Shown here: positions 50,430 to 63,874 of the stretch, piece by piece
How the letters are laid out: each line of letters starts with the position of its first letter
How positions within the stretch are numbered: the stretch's first letter is position 1
NCBI GenBank assembly: GCA_947095585.1
Contig: OX352761.1
Location: forward strand, 61,580,882 to 61,644,881
Source of the DNA: Nephrocerus scutellatus
Lineage: Eukaryota; Arthropoda; Insecta; Diptera; Pipunculidae
DNA: 64,000 nucleotides
Direction of reading: 5' to 3'
Position numbers and translations under genes: made by a program
Notes under the pieces: model-generated
Told to the model about the DNA's origin: nothing
What the model saw: only the letters and a program-made list of their open reading frames with translations
The model's database searches: none

Positions 50430-53400
50430 TATTAGTCCTATATTCCGAGTTTCATAGGAATCCCTTGAGAAATGGCTTGGTTCCAAAAATCCCAGGCCCT
50501 ATTGGCCAGATCCCAGAATTTCCATAGGAACAAGTCTTATAGTCACATATTAGTCCTACATTCCGAGTTTCATACGAATCCCTTGAGAAATGGCTTGGTT
50601 CCAAAAGTCCCAGGCCCTATTGGCCAGATCCCAGAATTTCCATAGGACCAAGTCTTATAGCCACATATTAGTCCCACATTCCGAGTTTCATACGAATCCC
50701 TTGAGAAATGGCTTGGTTCCTAAAATCCCAGACCCTATTGGCCAGATCCCAGAATTACCATAGGAACAAGTCTTATAGTCACATATTAGTCCTATATTCC
50801 GAGTTTCATAGGAATCCCTTGAGAAATGGCTTGGTTCCAAAAATCCCAGACCCTATTGGCCAGATCCCAGAATTTCCATAGGAACAAGTCTTATAGTCAC
50901 ATATTAGTCCCACATTCCGAGTTTCATAGGAATCCCTTGAGAAATGGCTTGGTTCCAAAAATCCCAGACCCTATTGGCCAGATCCCAGAATTTCCATAGG
51001 AACAAGTCTTATAGTCAGATATTAGTCCTACATTCCGAGTTTCATACGAATACCGTGAGAAATGGCTTAGTTCCAAAAATCCCCGGCCCTATTGGCCAGA
51101 TCCCAGAATTTCCATAGGAACAAGTCTTATAGTCACATATTAGTCCCACATTCCGAGTTTCATACGAATCCCTTGAGAAATGGCTTGGTTCCAAAAATCC
51201 CAGGCCCTATTGGCCAGATCCCAGAATTTCCATAGGAACAAGTCTTATAGTCACGTATTAGTCCCACATTCCGAGTTTCATACGAATCCCTTGAGAAATG
51301 GCTTGGTTCCAAAAATCCCAGACCCTATCGGTCAGATCCCAGAATTTCCATAGGAACAAGTCTTATAGTCGAATCTTAGTCCTACATTCCGAATTTCATG
51401 CGAATCGCTTGAGAAATTGATTTGCTCCAGAAATTCCAGACCATAATAATCATATTCCAGAATATCCATAGGAACAAGTCTTATAGTCACATATTAGTCC
51501 CACATTCCGAGTTTCATAGGAATCCCTTGAGAAATGGCTTGGTTCCAAAAATCCCAGACCCTATTGGCCAGATCCCAGAATTTCCATAGGAACAAGTCTT
51601 ATAGTCACATATTAGTCCTACATTCCGAGTTTCATAGGAATCCCTTGAGAAATGGCTTGGTTCCAAAAATCCCAGGCCCTATTGGCCAGAGCCCAGAATT
51701 TCCATAGGAACAAGTCTTATAGTCACATATTAGTCCTACATTCCGAGTTTCATACGAATCCCTTGAGAAATGGCTTGGTTCCAAAAGTCCCAGGCCCTAT
51801 TGGCCAGATCCCAGAATTTCCATAGGAACAAGTCTTATAGTCACATATTAGTCCCACATTCCGAATTTCATGCGAATCGCTTGAGAAATTGATTTGCTCC
51901 AGAAATTCCAGACCATAATAATCATATTCCAGAATATCCATAGGAACAAGTCTTATAGTCACATATTAGTCCTACATTCCGAGTTTCATAGGAATCCCTT
52001 GAGAAATGGCTTGGTTCCAAAAATCCCAGACCCTATTGGCCAGATCCCAGAATTTCCATAGGAACAAGTCTTATAGTCACATATTAGTCCTATATTCCGA
52101 GTTTCATAGGAATCCCTTGAGAAATGGCTTGGTTCCAAAAATCCCAGGCCCTATTGGCCAGATCCCAGAATTTCCATAGGAACAAGTCTTATAGTCACAT
52201 ATTAGTCCTACATTCCGAGTTTCATACGAATCCCTTGAGAAATGGCTTGGTTCCAAAAGTCCCAGGCCCTATTGGCCAGATCCCAGAATTTCCATAGGAA
52301 CAAGTCTTATAGCCACATATTAGTCCCACATTCCGAGTTTCATACGAATCCCTTGAGAAATGGCTTGGTTCCTAAAATCCCAGACCCTATTGGCCAGATC
52401 CCAGAATTACCATAGGAACAAGTCTTATAGTCACATATTAGTCCTATATTCCGAGTTTCATAGGAATCCCTTGAGAAATGGCTTGGTTCCAAAAATCCCA
52501 GACCCTATTGGCCAGATCCCAGAATTTCCATAGGAACAAGTCTTATAGTCACATATTAGTCCCACATTCCGAGTTTCATAGGAATCCCTTGAGAAATGGC
52601 TTGGTTCCAAAAATCCCAGACCCTATTGGCCAGATCCCAGAATTTCCATAGGAACAAGTCTTATAGTCACATATTAGTCCTACATTCCGAGTTTCATACG
52701 AATACCGTGAGAAATGGCTTAGTTCCAAAAATCCCAGGCCCTATTGGCCAGATCCCAGAATTTCCATAGGAACAAGTCTTATAGTCACATATTAGTCCCA
52801 CATTCCGAGTTTCATACGAATCCCTTGAGAAATGGCTTGGTTCCAAAAATCCCAGGCCCTATTGGCCAGATCCCAGAATTTCCATAGGAACAAGTCTTAT
52901 AGTCACGTATTAGTCCCACATTCCGAGTTTCATACGAATCCCTTGAGAAATGGCTTGGTTCCAAAAATCCCAGACCCTATTGGTCAGATCCCAGAATTTC
53001 CATAGGAACAAGTCTTATAGTCGAATCTTAGTCCTACATTCCGAATTTCATGCGAATCGCTTGAGAAATTGATTTGCTCCAGAAATTCCAGACCATAATA
53101 ATCATATTCCAGAATATCCATAGGAACAAGTCTTATAGTCACATATTAGTCCCACATTCCGAGTTTCATAGGAATCCCTTGAGAAATGGCTTGGTTCCAA
53201 AAATCCCAGACCCTATTGGCCAGATCCCAGAATTTCCATAGGAACAAGTCTTATAGTCACATATTAGTCCTACATTCCGAGTTTCATAGGAATCCCTTGA
53301 GAAATGGCTTGGTTCCAAAAATCCCAGGCCCTATTGGCCAGAGCCCAGAATTTCCATAGGAACAAGTCTTATAGTCACATATTAGTCCTACATTCCGAGT

Positions 53401-53570
53401 TTCATACGAATCCCTTGAGAAATGGCTTGGTTCCAAAATTTCCAGGCCCTATTGGCCAGATCCCAGAATTTCCATAGGAACAAGTCTTATAGTCACATAT
53501 TAGTCCCACATTCCGAGTTTCATACGAATCCCTTGAGAAATGGCTTGGTTCCAAAAATCCCAGACCCTAT
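50430..53570. repeat. 14-monomer (1652-bp) spaced duplication
   Basis: Units from about 50430 recur from about 52080 at a 1652-bp offset. Shared features are TCCTATATTCC units, AAAAGTCCC, GCCACATATT with TTCCTAAAA, ATTACCATAGG (50759/52411), GAATACCGTGAG, and B at 51349/53001. Copy 1 has private GGACCAAGTC near 50646 and CTATCGGTCAG near 51328. Copy 2 has CCCAGGCCC in place of CCCCGGCCC after TTAGTTCC (about 52733). Confidence 0.82.
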
Positions 53571-53944
53571 TGGCCAGATCCCAGAATTTCCATAGGAACA
53601 AGTCTTATAGTCACGTATTAATCCCACATTCCGAGTTTCATACGAATCCCTTGAGAAATGGCTTGGTTCCAAAAATCCCAGGCCCTATTGGCCAGATCCC
53701 AGAATTTCCATAGGAACAAGTCTTATAGTCACATATTAGTCCTACATTCCGAGTTTCATAGGAATCCCTTGAGAAATGGCTTGGTTCCAAAAATCCCAGA
53801 CCCTATTGGCCAGATCCCAGAATTTCCATAGGAACAAGTCTTATAGTCACATATTAGTCCTATATTCCGAGTTTCATAGGAATCCCTTGAGAAATGGCTT
53901 GGTTCCAAAAATCCCTGGCCCTATTGGCCAGATCCCAGAATTTC

Positions 53945-56100
53945 CATAGGAACAAGTCTTATAGTCACATATTAGTCCTACATTCCGAGTTTCATACGAA
54001 TCCCTTGAGAAATGGCTTGGTTCCAAAAGTCCCAGGCCCTATTGGCCAGATCCCAGAATTTCCATAGGAACAAGTCTTATAGCCACATATTAGTCCCACA
54101 TTCCGAGTTTCATACGAATCCCTTGAGAAGTGGCTTGGTTCCTAAAATCCCAGACCCTATTGGCCAGATCCCAGAATTACCATAGGAACAAATCTTATAG
54201 TCACATATTAGTCCTACATTCCGAGTTTCATAGGATACCCTTGAGAAATGGCTTGGTTCCAAAAATCCCAGGCCCTATTGGCCAGATCCCAGAATTTCCA
54301 TAGGAACAAGTCTTATAGTCACATATTAGTCCTACATTCCGAGTTTCATACGAATCCCTTGAGAAATGGCTTGGTTCCAAAAGTCCCAGGCCCTATTGGC
54401 CAGATCCCAGAATTTCCATAGGAACAAGTCTTATAGTCACATATTAGTCCCACATTCCGAGTTTCATACGAATCCCTTGAGAAATGGCTTGGTTCCAAAA
54501 ATCCCAGACCCTATTGGCCAGATCCCAGAATTTCCATAGGAACAAGTCTTATAGTCGAATCTTAGTCCTACATTCCGAATTTCATGCGAATCGCTTGAGA
54601 AATTGATTTGCTCCAGAAATTCCAGACCATAATAATCATATTCCAGAATATCCATAGGAACAAGTCTTATAGTCACATATGAGTCCCACATTCCGAGTTT
54701 CATAGGAATCCCTTGAGAAATGGCTTAGTTCCAAAAATCCCCGGCCCTATTGGCCAGATCCCAGAATTTCCATAGGAACAAGTCTTATAGTCACATATTA
54801 GTCCCACATTCCGAGTTTCATACGAATCCCTTGAGAAATGGCTTGGTTCCAAAAATCCCAGGCCCTTTTGGCCAGATCCCAGAATTTCCATAGGAACAAG
54901 TCTTATAGTCACATATTAGTCCCACATTCCGAGTTTCATACGAATCCCTTGAGAAATGGCTTGGTTCCAAAAATCCCAGGCCCTATTGGTCAGATCCCAG
55001 AATTTCCATAGGAACAAGTCTTATAGTCGAATCTTAGTCCTACATTCCGAATTTCATGCGAATCGCTTGAGAAATGTTTTGCTCCAGAAATTCCAGACCA
55101 TAATAATCATATTCCAGAATATCCATAGGAACAAGTCTTATAGTCACATATTAGTCCCACATTCCGAGTTTCATAGGAATCCCTTGAGAAATGGCTTGGT
55201 TCCAAAAATCCCAGACCCTATTGGCCAGATCCCAGAATTTCCATAGGAACAAGTCTTATAGTCACATATTAGTCCTACATTCCGAGTTTCATAGGAATCC
55301 CTTGAGAAATGGCTTGGTTCCAAAAATCCCAGGCCCTATTGGCCAGATCCCAGAATTTCCATAGGAACAAGTCTTATAGTCACATATTAGTCCTACATTC
55401 CGAGTTTCATACGAATCCCTTGAGAAATGGCTTGGTTCCAAAAGTCCCAGGCCCTATTGGCCAGATCCCAGAATTTCCATAGGAACAAGTCTTATAGCCA
55501 CATATTAGTCCCACATTCCGAGTTTCATACGAATCCCTTGAGAAATGGCTTGGTTCCTAAAATCCCAGACCCTATTGGCCAGATCCCAGAATTACCATAG
55601 GAACAAGTCTTATAGTCACATATTAGTCCTACATTCCGAGTTTCATAGGATACCCTTGAGAAATGGCTTGGTTCCAAAAATCCCAGGCCCTATTGGCCAG
55701 ATCCCAGAATTTCCATAGGAACAAGTCTTATAGTCACATATTAGTCCTACATTCCGAGTTTCATACGAATCCCTTGAGAAATGGCTTGGTTCCAAAAGTC
55801 CCAGGCCCTATTGGCCAGATCCCAGAATTTCCATAGGAACAAGTCTTATAGTCACATATTAGTCCCACATTCCGAGTTTCATACGAATCCCTTGAGAAAT
55901 GGCTTGGTTCCAAAAATCCCAGACCCTATTGGCCAGATCCCAGAATTTCCATAGGAACAAGTCTTATAGTCGAATCTTAGTCCTACATTCCGAATTTCAT
56001 GCGAATCGCTTGAGAAATTGATTTGCTCCAGAAATTCCAGACCATAATAATCATATTCCAGAATATCCATAGGAACAAGTCTTATAGTCACATATGAGTC
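53945..56100. repeat. 12-monomer (1415-bp) spaced duplication
   Basis: The series AAAAGTCCC; GCCACATATT with TTCCTAAAA; ATTACC; GGATACCC; AAAAGTCCC; TCCCAC; B occurs ending with B at 54535 and again ending with B at 55950. The offset is 1415 bp, 12 monomers less the 1-bp deletion at 55007. After the second B the CACATATGAG unit continues with CTTGGTTCC and CAGACCC rather than CTTAGTTCC and CCCCGGCCC. Confidence 0.8.
55007..55123 (+). repeat. 117-bp type B monomer with 1-bp deletion
   Basis: GAGAAATTGATTTGCTCC reads GAGAAATGTTTTGCTCC here, one base shorter. The change removes a frame stop and creates the longest plus-strand open frame of the window (54956-55246, 96 codons), which is still pure satellite sequence. 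Confidence 0.9.
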
Positions 56101-58883
56101 CCACATTCCGAGTTTCATAGGAATCCCTTGAGAAATGGCTTGGTTCCAAAAATCCCAGACCCTATTGACCAGATCCCAGAATTTCCATAGGAACAAGTCT
56201 TATAGTCACATATTAGTCCTACATTCCGAGTTTCATAGGAATCCCTTGAGAAATGGCTTGGTTCCAAAAATCCCAGGCCCTATTGGCCAGATCCCAGAAT
56301 TGCCATAGGAACAAGTCTTATAGTCACATATTAGTCCTACATTCCGAGTTTCATATGAATCCCTTGAGAAATGGCTTGGTTCCACAAATCCCAGACCCTA
56401 TTGGCCAGATCCCAGAATTTCCATAGGAACAAGTCTAATAGTCACATATTAGTCCCACATTCCGAGCTTTATACGAATCTCTTGAGAAATGGCTTGGTTC
56501 CAAAAATCCCAGACCCTATTGGCCAGATCCCAGAATTTCCATAGGAACAAGTCTAATAGTCACATATTAGTCCCACATTCCGAGTTTCATACGAATCCCT
56601 TGAGAAATGGCTTGGTTCCAAAAATCCCAGACCCTATTGGTCAGATCCCAGAATTTCCATAGGAACAAGTCTTATAGTCACATATTAGTCCTACATTCCG
56701 AGTTTCATACGGATCCCATGAGAAATGGCTTGGTTCCAAAAATCCCAGACCCTATTGGCCAGATCCCAGAATTTCCATAGGAACAAGTCTTATAGTCACA
56801 TATTAGTCCTACATTCCCAGGTTTCATACGAATCCCTTAAGAAATGGCTTGGGTCCAAAAATCCCAGACCCTATTGGCCAGATCCCAGAATTTCCATAGG
56901 AACAAGTCTTATAGTCACATATTAGTCCTACATTCCGAGTTTCATACGAATCCCTTGAGAAATTGCTTGGTTTCACAAATCCCAGACCCTATTGGCCAGA
57001 TCCCAGAATTTCCATAGGAACAAGTCTAATAGTCACATATTAGTCCCACATTCCGAGCTTTATACGAATCTCTTGAGCAATGGCTTGGTTCCAAAAATCC
57101 CAGACCCTATTGGCCAGATCCCAGAATTTCCATAGGAACAAGTCTAATAGTCACGAGTTTCATACGAATCCCTTGAGAAATGGCTTGGTTCCAAAAATCC
57201 CAGACCCTATTGGTCAGATCCCAGAATTTCCATAGGAACAAGTGTTATAGTCACATATTAGTCCTACATTCCGAGTTTCATACAAATCCCTTGAGAAATG
57301 GCTTGGTTCCAAAAATCCCAGACCCTATTGGCCAGATCCCAGAATTTCCATAGGAACAAGTCTTATAGTCACATATTAGTCCTACATTCCGAGTTTCATA
57401 CGAATCCCTTGAGAAATGGCTTGGTTCCAAAAATCCCAGACCCTATTGGTCAGATCCCAGAATTTCCATAGGAACAAGTCTTATAGTCACATATTAGTCC
57501 TACATTCCGAGTTTCATACGGATCCCATGAGAAATGGCTTGGTTCCAAAAATCCCAGACCCTATTGGCCAGATCCCAGAATTTCCATAGGAACAAGTCTT
57601 ATAGTCACATATTAGTCCTACATTCCCAGGTTTCATACGAATCCTTTAAGAAATGGCTTGGTTCCAAAAATCCCAGTCCCTATTCGCCAGATCCCAGAAT
57701 TTCCATAGGAACAAGTCTTATAGTCACATATTAGTCCTACATTCCGAGATTCATACCAATCCCTTGAGAAATGGCTTGGTTCCAAAAATCCCAGGCCCTA
57801 TTCGCCAGATCCCAGAATTTCCATAGGAACAAGTCTTATAGTCACATATTAGTCCTACATTCCGAGATTCATACTAATCCCTTGAGAAATGGCTTGGTTC
57901 CAAAAATCCCAGGCCCTATTTGCCAGATCCCAGAATTTCCATAGGAACAAGTCTTATAGTCACATATTAGTCCTACATTCCGAGTTTCATACGAATCCCT
58001 TGAGAAATGGCTTGGTTCCACAAATCCCAGACCCTATTGGCCAGATCCCAGAATTTCCATAGGAACAAGTCTAATAGTCACATATTAGTCCCACATTCCG
58101 AGCTTTATACGAATCTCTTGAGAAATGGCTTGGTTCCAAAAATCCCAGACCCTATTGGCCAGATCCCAGAATTTCCATAGGAACAAGTCTAATAGTCACA
58201 TATTAGTCCCACATTCCGAGTTTCATACGAATTCCTTGAGAAATGGCTTGGTTCCAAAAATCCCAGACCCTATTGGCCAGATCCCAGAATTTCCATAGGA
58301 ACAAGTCTAATAGTCACATATTAGTCCCACATTCCGAGTTTCATACGAATCCCTTGAGAAATGGCTTGGTTCCAAAAGTCCCAGACCCTATTGGCCAGAT
58401 CCCAGAATTTCCATAGGAACAAGTGTTATAGTCACATATTAGTCCTACATTCCGAGTTTCATACAAATCCCTTGAGAAATGGCTTGGTTCCAAAAATCCC
58501 AGACCCTATTGGCCAGATCCCAGAATTTCCATAGGAACAAGTCTTATAGTCACATATTAGTCCTACATTCCGAGTTTCATACGAATCCCTTGAGAAATGG
58601 CTTGGTTCCAATAATCCCAGACCCTATTGGCCAGATCCCAGAATTTCCATAGGAACAAGTCTTATAGTCACATATTAGTCCTACCTTCCGAGTTTCATAC
58701 GAATCCCTTGAGAAATGGCTTCGTTCCAAAAATCCCAGGCCCTATTGGCCAGATCCCAGAATTTCCATAGGAACAAGTCTTATAGTCACGTTTTAGTCCC
58801 ACATTCCGAGTTTCATACGAATCCCTTAGGAAATGGCTTGGATCCAAAAATCCCAGACCCTATTGGCCAGATCCCAGAATTTC

Positions 58884-59029
58884 CATAGGAACAAGTCTTA
58901 TAGTCACGTATTAGTCCAACAAGTCTTATAGTCACATATTAGTCCTACATTCCGAGTTTCATACAAATCCCTTAAGAAATGGCTTGGTTCCAAAAATCCC
59001 AGACCCTATTGGCCAGATCCCAGAATTTC
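58884..59029 (+). repeat. 146-bp monomer with 28-bp internal tandem duplication
   Basis: The 28 bp at 58890-58917 (beginning AACAAGTCTTATAG, ending ATTAGTCC) are followed at once by a second copy at 58918-58945. The copies differ by CACGTATT against CACATATT. That mismatch matches a common A/A variant, so the event may be an out-of-register exchange between two different monomers and not simple slippage. Confidence 0.93.
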
Positions 59030-60745
59030 CATAGGAACAAGTCTTATAGTCACATATTAGTCCTACATTCCGAGTTTCATACGGATCTCTTGAGAAATGG
59101 CTTGGTTCCAAAAATCCCAGACCCTATTGGCCAGATCTCAGAATTTCCATAGGAACAAGTCTTATAGTCACATATTAGTCCTACATTCCGAGTTTCATAC
59201 GAATCCCTTAGGAAATGGCTTGGGTCCAAAAATCCCAGACCCTATTGGCCAGATCCCAGAATTTCCATAGGAACAAGTCTTATAGTCACATATTAGTCCT
59301 ACATTCCGAGTTTCATACGAATCCCTTGAGAAATGGCTTGGTTCCAAAAATCCCAGACCCTATTGGCCAGATCCCAGAATTTCTATAGGAACAAGTCTTA
59401 TAGTCACATATTAGTCCTACATTCCGAGATTCATACGAATCCCTTGAGAAATGGCTTGGTTCCAAAAATCCCAGGCCCTATTGGCCAGATCCCAGAATTT
59501 CCATAGGAACAAGTCTTATAGTCACATATTAGTCCTACATTCCGAGATTCATACGAATCCCTAGAGAAATGGCTTGGTTCCAAAAATCCCAGGCCCTATT
59601 GGCCAGATCCCAGAATTTCCATAGGAACAAGTCTTATAGTCACATATTAGTCCTACATTCCGAGTTTCATACGAATCCCTTGAGAAATGGCTTGGTTCCA
59701 AAAATCCCAGGCCCTATTAGCCAGATCCCAGAATTTCCATAGGAACAAGTCTTATAGTTACATATTAGTCCTACATTCCGAGATTCATACGAATCCCTAG
59801 AGAAATGGCTTGGTTCCAAAAATCCCAGGCCCTATTGGCCAGATCCCAGAATTTCCATAGGAACAAGTCTTATAGTCACATATTAGTCCTACATTCCGAG
59901 TTTCATACGAATCCCTTGAGAAATGGCTTGGTTTCAAAAATCCCATACCCTATTGGTCAGATCCCAGAATTTCCATAGGAACAAGTCTTATAGTCGAATC
60001 TTAGTCCTACATTCCGAATTTCATGCGAATCGCTTAAGAAATTGATTTGCTCCAGAAATTCCAGACCATAATAATCATATTCCAGAATATCCATAGGAAG
60101 AAGTCTTATAGTCACATACTAGTCCTACATTCCGAGTTTCATACAAATCCCTTAAGAAATGGCTTGGTTCCAAAAATCCCAGACCCTATTGGCCAGATCC
60201 CAGAATTTCCATAGGAACAAGTCTTATAGTCACATATTAGTCCTACATTCCGAGTTTCATACGGATCCCTTGAGAAATGGCTTGGTTCCAAAAATCCCAG
60301 ACCCTATTGGCCAGATCCCAGAATTTCCATAGGAACAAGTCTTATACTCACATATTAGTCCTACATTCCGAGTTTCATACGAATCCCTTAGGAAATGGCT
60401 TGGGTCCAAAAATCCCAGACCCTATTGGCCAGATCCCAGAATTTCCATAGGAACAAGTCTTATAGTCACATATTAGTCCTACATTCCGAGTTTCATACGA
60501 ATCCCTTGAGAAATGGCTTGGTTCCAAAAATCCCAGACCCTATTGGCCAGATCCCAGAATTTCCATAGGAACAAGTCTTATAGTCACATATTAGTCCCAC
60601 ATTCCGAGTTTCATACCAATCCCTTGAGAAATGGCTTGGATCCAAAAATCCCAGGCCATATTCGCCAGATCCCAGAATTTCCATAGGAACAAGTCTTATA
60701 GTCACATATTAGTCCTACATTCCGAGATTCATACCAATCCCTTGA

Positions 60746-63125
60746 GAAATGGCTTGGTTCCAAAAATCCCAGGCCCTATTGGCCAGATCCCAGAATTTCC
60801 ATAGGAACAAGTCTTATAGTCACATATTAGTCCTACATTCCCAGGTTTCATACGAATCCCTTAAGAAATGGCTTGGTTCCAAAAATCCCAGTCCCTATTG
60901 GCCAGATCCCAGAATTTCCATAGGAACAAGTCTTATAGTCACATATTAGTCCTACCTTCCGAGTTTCATACGAATCCCTTGAGAAATGGCTTGGTTCCAA
61001 ACATCCCAGGCCCTATTGGCCAGATCCCAGAATTTCCATAGGAACAAGATTATAGTCACGTATTAGTCCCACATTCCGAGTTTCATACGAATCCCTTAGG
61101 AAATGGCTTGGGTCCAAAAATCCCAGACCCTATTGGCCAGATCCCAGAATTTCCATAGGAACAAGTCTTATAGTCACATATTAGTCCTACATTCCGAGTT
61201 TCATACGAATCCCTTGAGAAATGGCTTGGTTCCACAAATCCCAGACCCTATTGGCCAGATCCCAGAATTTCCATAGGAACAAGTCTAATAGTCACATATT
61301 AGTCCCACATTCCGAGCTTTATACGAATCTCTTGAGAAATGGCTTGGTTCCAAAAATCCCAGACCCTATTGGCCAGATCCCAGAATTTCCATAGGAACAA
61401 GTCTAATAGTCACATATTAGTCCCACATTCCGAGTTTTATACGAATCCCTTGAGAAATGGCTTGGTTCCAAAAATCCCAGACCCTATTGGTCAGATCCCA
61501 GAATTTCCATAGGAACAAGTCTAATAGTCACATATTAGTCCCACATTCTGAGCTTTATACGAATCTCTTGAGAAATGGCTTGGTTCCAAAAATCCCAGAC
61601 CCTATTGGCCAGATCCCAGAATTTCCATAGGAACAAGTCTAATAGTCACATATTAGTCCCACATTCCGAGTTTCATACGAATCCCTTGAGAAATGGCTTG
61701 GTTCCAAAAATCCCAGACCCTATTGGCCAGATCCCAGAATTTCCATAGGAACAAGTGTTATAGTCACATATTAGTCCTACATTCCGAGTTTCATACGAAT
61801 CCCTTGAGAAATGGCTTGGTTCCAAAAATCCCATACCCTATTGGTCAGATCCCAGAATTTCCATAGGAACAAGTCTTATAGTCACATATTAGTCCTACAT
61901 TCCGAGTTTCATACGAATCCCTTTAGAAATGGCTTGGTTCCAAAAATCCCAGGCCCTATTGGCCAGATCCCAGAATTTCCATAGGAACAAGTCTTATAGT
62001 CACATATTAGTCCTACATTCCCAGGTTTCATACGAATCCCTTAAGAAATGGCTTGGTTCCAAAAATCCCAGTCCCTATTGGCCAGATCCCAGAATTTCCA
62101 TAGGAACAAGTCTTATAGTCACATATTAGTCCTACCTTCCGAGTTTCATACGAATCCCTTGAGAAATGGCTTGGTTCCAAACATCCCAGGCCCTATTGGC
62201 CAGATCCCAGAATTTCCATAGGAACAAGATTATAGTCACGTATTAGTCCCACATTCCGAGTTTCATACGAATCCCTTAGGAAATGGCTTGGGTCCAAAAA
62301 TCCCAGACCCTATTGGCCAGATCCCAGAATTTCCATAGGAACAAGTCTTATAGTCACATATTAGTCCTACATTCCGAGTTTCATACGAATCCCTTGAGAA
62401 ATGGCTTGGTTCCACAAATCCCAGACCCTATTGGCCAGATCCCAGAATTTCCATAGGAACAAGTCTAATAGTCACATATTAGTCCCACATTCCGAGCTTT
62501 ATACGAATCTCTTGAGAAATGGCTTGGTTCCAAAAATCCCAGACCCTATTGGCCAGATCCCAGAATTTCCATAGGAACAAGTCTAATAGTCACATATTAG
62601 TCCCACATTCCGAGTTTTATACGAATCCCTTGAGAAATGGCTTGGTTCCAAAAATCCCAGACCCTATTGGTCAGATCCCAGAATTTCCATAGGAACAAGT
62701 CTAATAGTCACATATTAGTCCCACATTCTGAGCTTTATACGAATCTCTTGAGAAATGGCTTGGTTCCAAAAATCCCAGACCCTATTGGCCAGATCCCAGA
62801 ATTTCCATAGGAACAAGTCTAATAGTCACATATTAGTCCCACATTCCGAGTTTCATACGAATCCCTTGAGAAATGGCTTGGTTCCAAAAATCCCAGACCC
62901 TATTGGCCAGATCCCAGAATTTCCATAGGAACAAGTGTTATAGTCACATATTAGTCCTACATTCCGAGTTTCATACGAATCCCTTGAGAAATGGCTTGGT
63001 TCCAAAAATCCCATACCCTATTGGTCAGATCCCAGAATTTCCATAGGAACAAGTCTTATAGTCACATATTAGTCCTACATTCCGAGTTTCATACGAATCC
63101 CTTTAGAAATGGCTTGGTTCCAAAA
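60746..63125. repeat. 1180-bp (10-monomer) tandem duplication, right
   Basis: Copies lie at about 60746-61925 and 61926-63125. Paired units are 60800/61980 (119 bp), 61037/62217 (117 bp, AACAAGATTATAG), CCTACCTTCC, AAACATCCC, CCTTAGGAAATGG, two GAGCTTTATACG units with ACATTCTGAGC, and CCCATACCCTATTGGTCAG (about 61832/63012). The second copy runs into the 104-bp unit at 63042. Its length equals that of the duplication at 31-33 kb but its monomers are different. Confidence 0.9.
61037..61153 (+). repeat. 117-bp monomer (two copies)
   Basis: AACAAGTCTTATAG reads AACAAGATTATAG, one base shorter. The second copy is 62217-62333, carried by the 1180-bp duplication. Not seen elsewhere in the window. 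Confidence 0.9.
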
Positions 63126-63735
63126 ATCCCAGACCCCAGAATTTCCATAGGAACAAGTCTAATAGTCACATATTAGTCCTACATTCCGAGATTCATACGA
63201 ATCCCTTGAGAAATGGCTTGGTTCCAAAAAGCCCAGGCCCTATTGGCCAGATCCCAGAATTTCCATAGGAACAAGTCTTATAGTCACGTATTAGTCCCAC
63301 ATTCCGAGTTTCATACGAATCCCTTAAGAAATGTATTGGTTCCAAAAATCCCAGTCCCTATTGGCCAGATCCCAGAATTTCCATAGGAACAAGTCTTATA
63401 GTCACATATTAGTCCTACATTCCGAGTTTCATACGAATCCCTTGAGAAATGGCTTGGTTCCAAAAATCCCAGACCCTATTGGTCAGATCCCAGAATTTCC
63501 ATAGGAACAAGTCTAATAGTCACATATTAGTCCCACATTCTGAGCTTTATACGAATCTCTTGAGAAATGGCTTGGTTCCAAAAATCCCAGACCCTATTGG
63601 CCAGATCCCAGAATTTCCATAGGAACAAGTCTTATAGTCACATATTAGTCCTACATTCCGAGTTTCATATGAATCCCTTGAAAAATGGCTTGGTTCCAAA
63701 AATCCCAGACCCTATTGGCCAGATCCCAGAATTTC

Positions 63736-63874
63736 CATAGGAACAAGTCTTATAGTCACATATTAGTCCTACATTCCGAGTTTCATACGAATCCGTTGAG
63801 AAATGGCTTGGTTCCAAAAATCCCAGGCCCTATTGGCCAGATCCCAGGCCCTATTGGCCAGATCCCAGAATTTC
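63736..63874 (+). repeat. 139-bp monomer with 21-bp internal tandem duplication
   Basis: AGGCCCTATTGGCCAGATCC plus one C (21 bp) is present twice in direct succession. The result is two CCAAT cores (as ATTGG) within 21 bp. Also private here: CGAATCCGTTGAG. The duplication opens a slightly longer frame at 63685-63879 that remains satellite-derived. Confidence 0.93.

Noticed and set aside
54956..55246. 96-codon plus-strand open frame
   Set aside because: It consists wholly of A and B monomers. It exists because of a 1-bp deletion at 55007-55123 and has homologues only in other repeat frames. No codon bias, start context or domain supports a protein.
58910..58925. Possible unique insertion at AGTCCAACAAGTC
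   Set aside because: Resolved as the junction of a 28-bp internal tandem duplication of monomer sequence.
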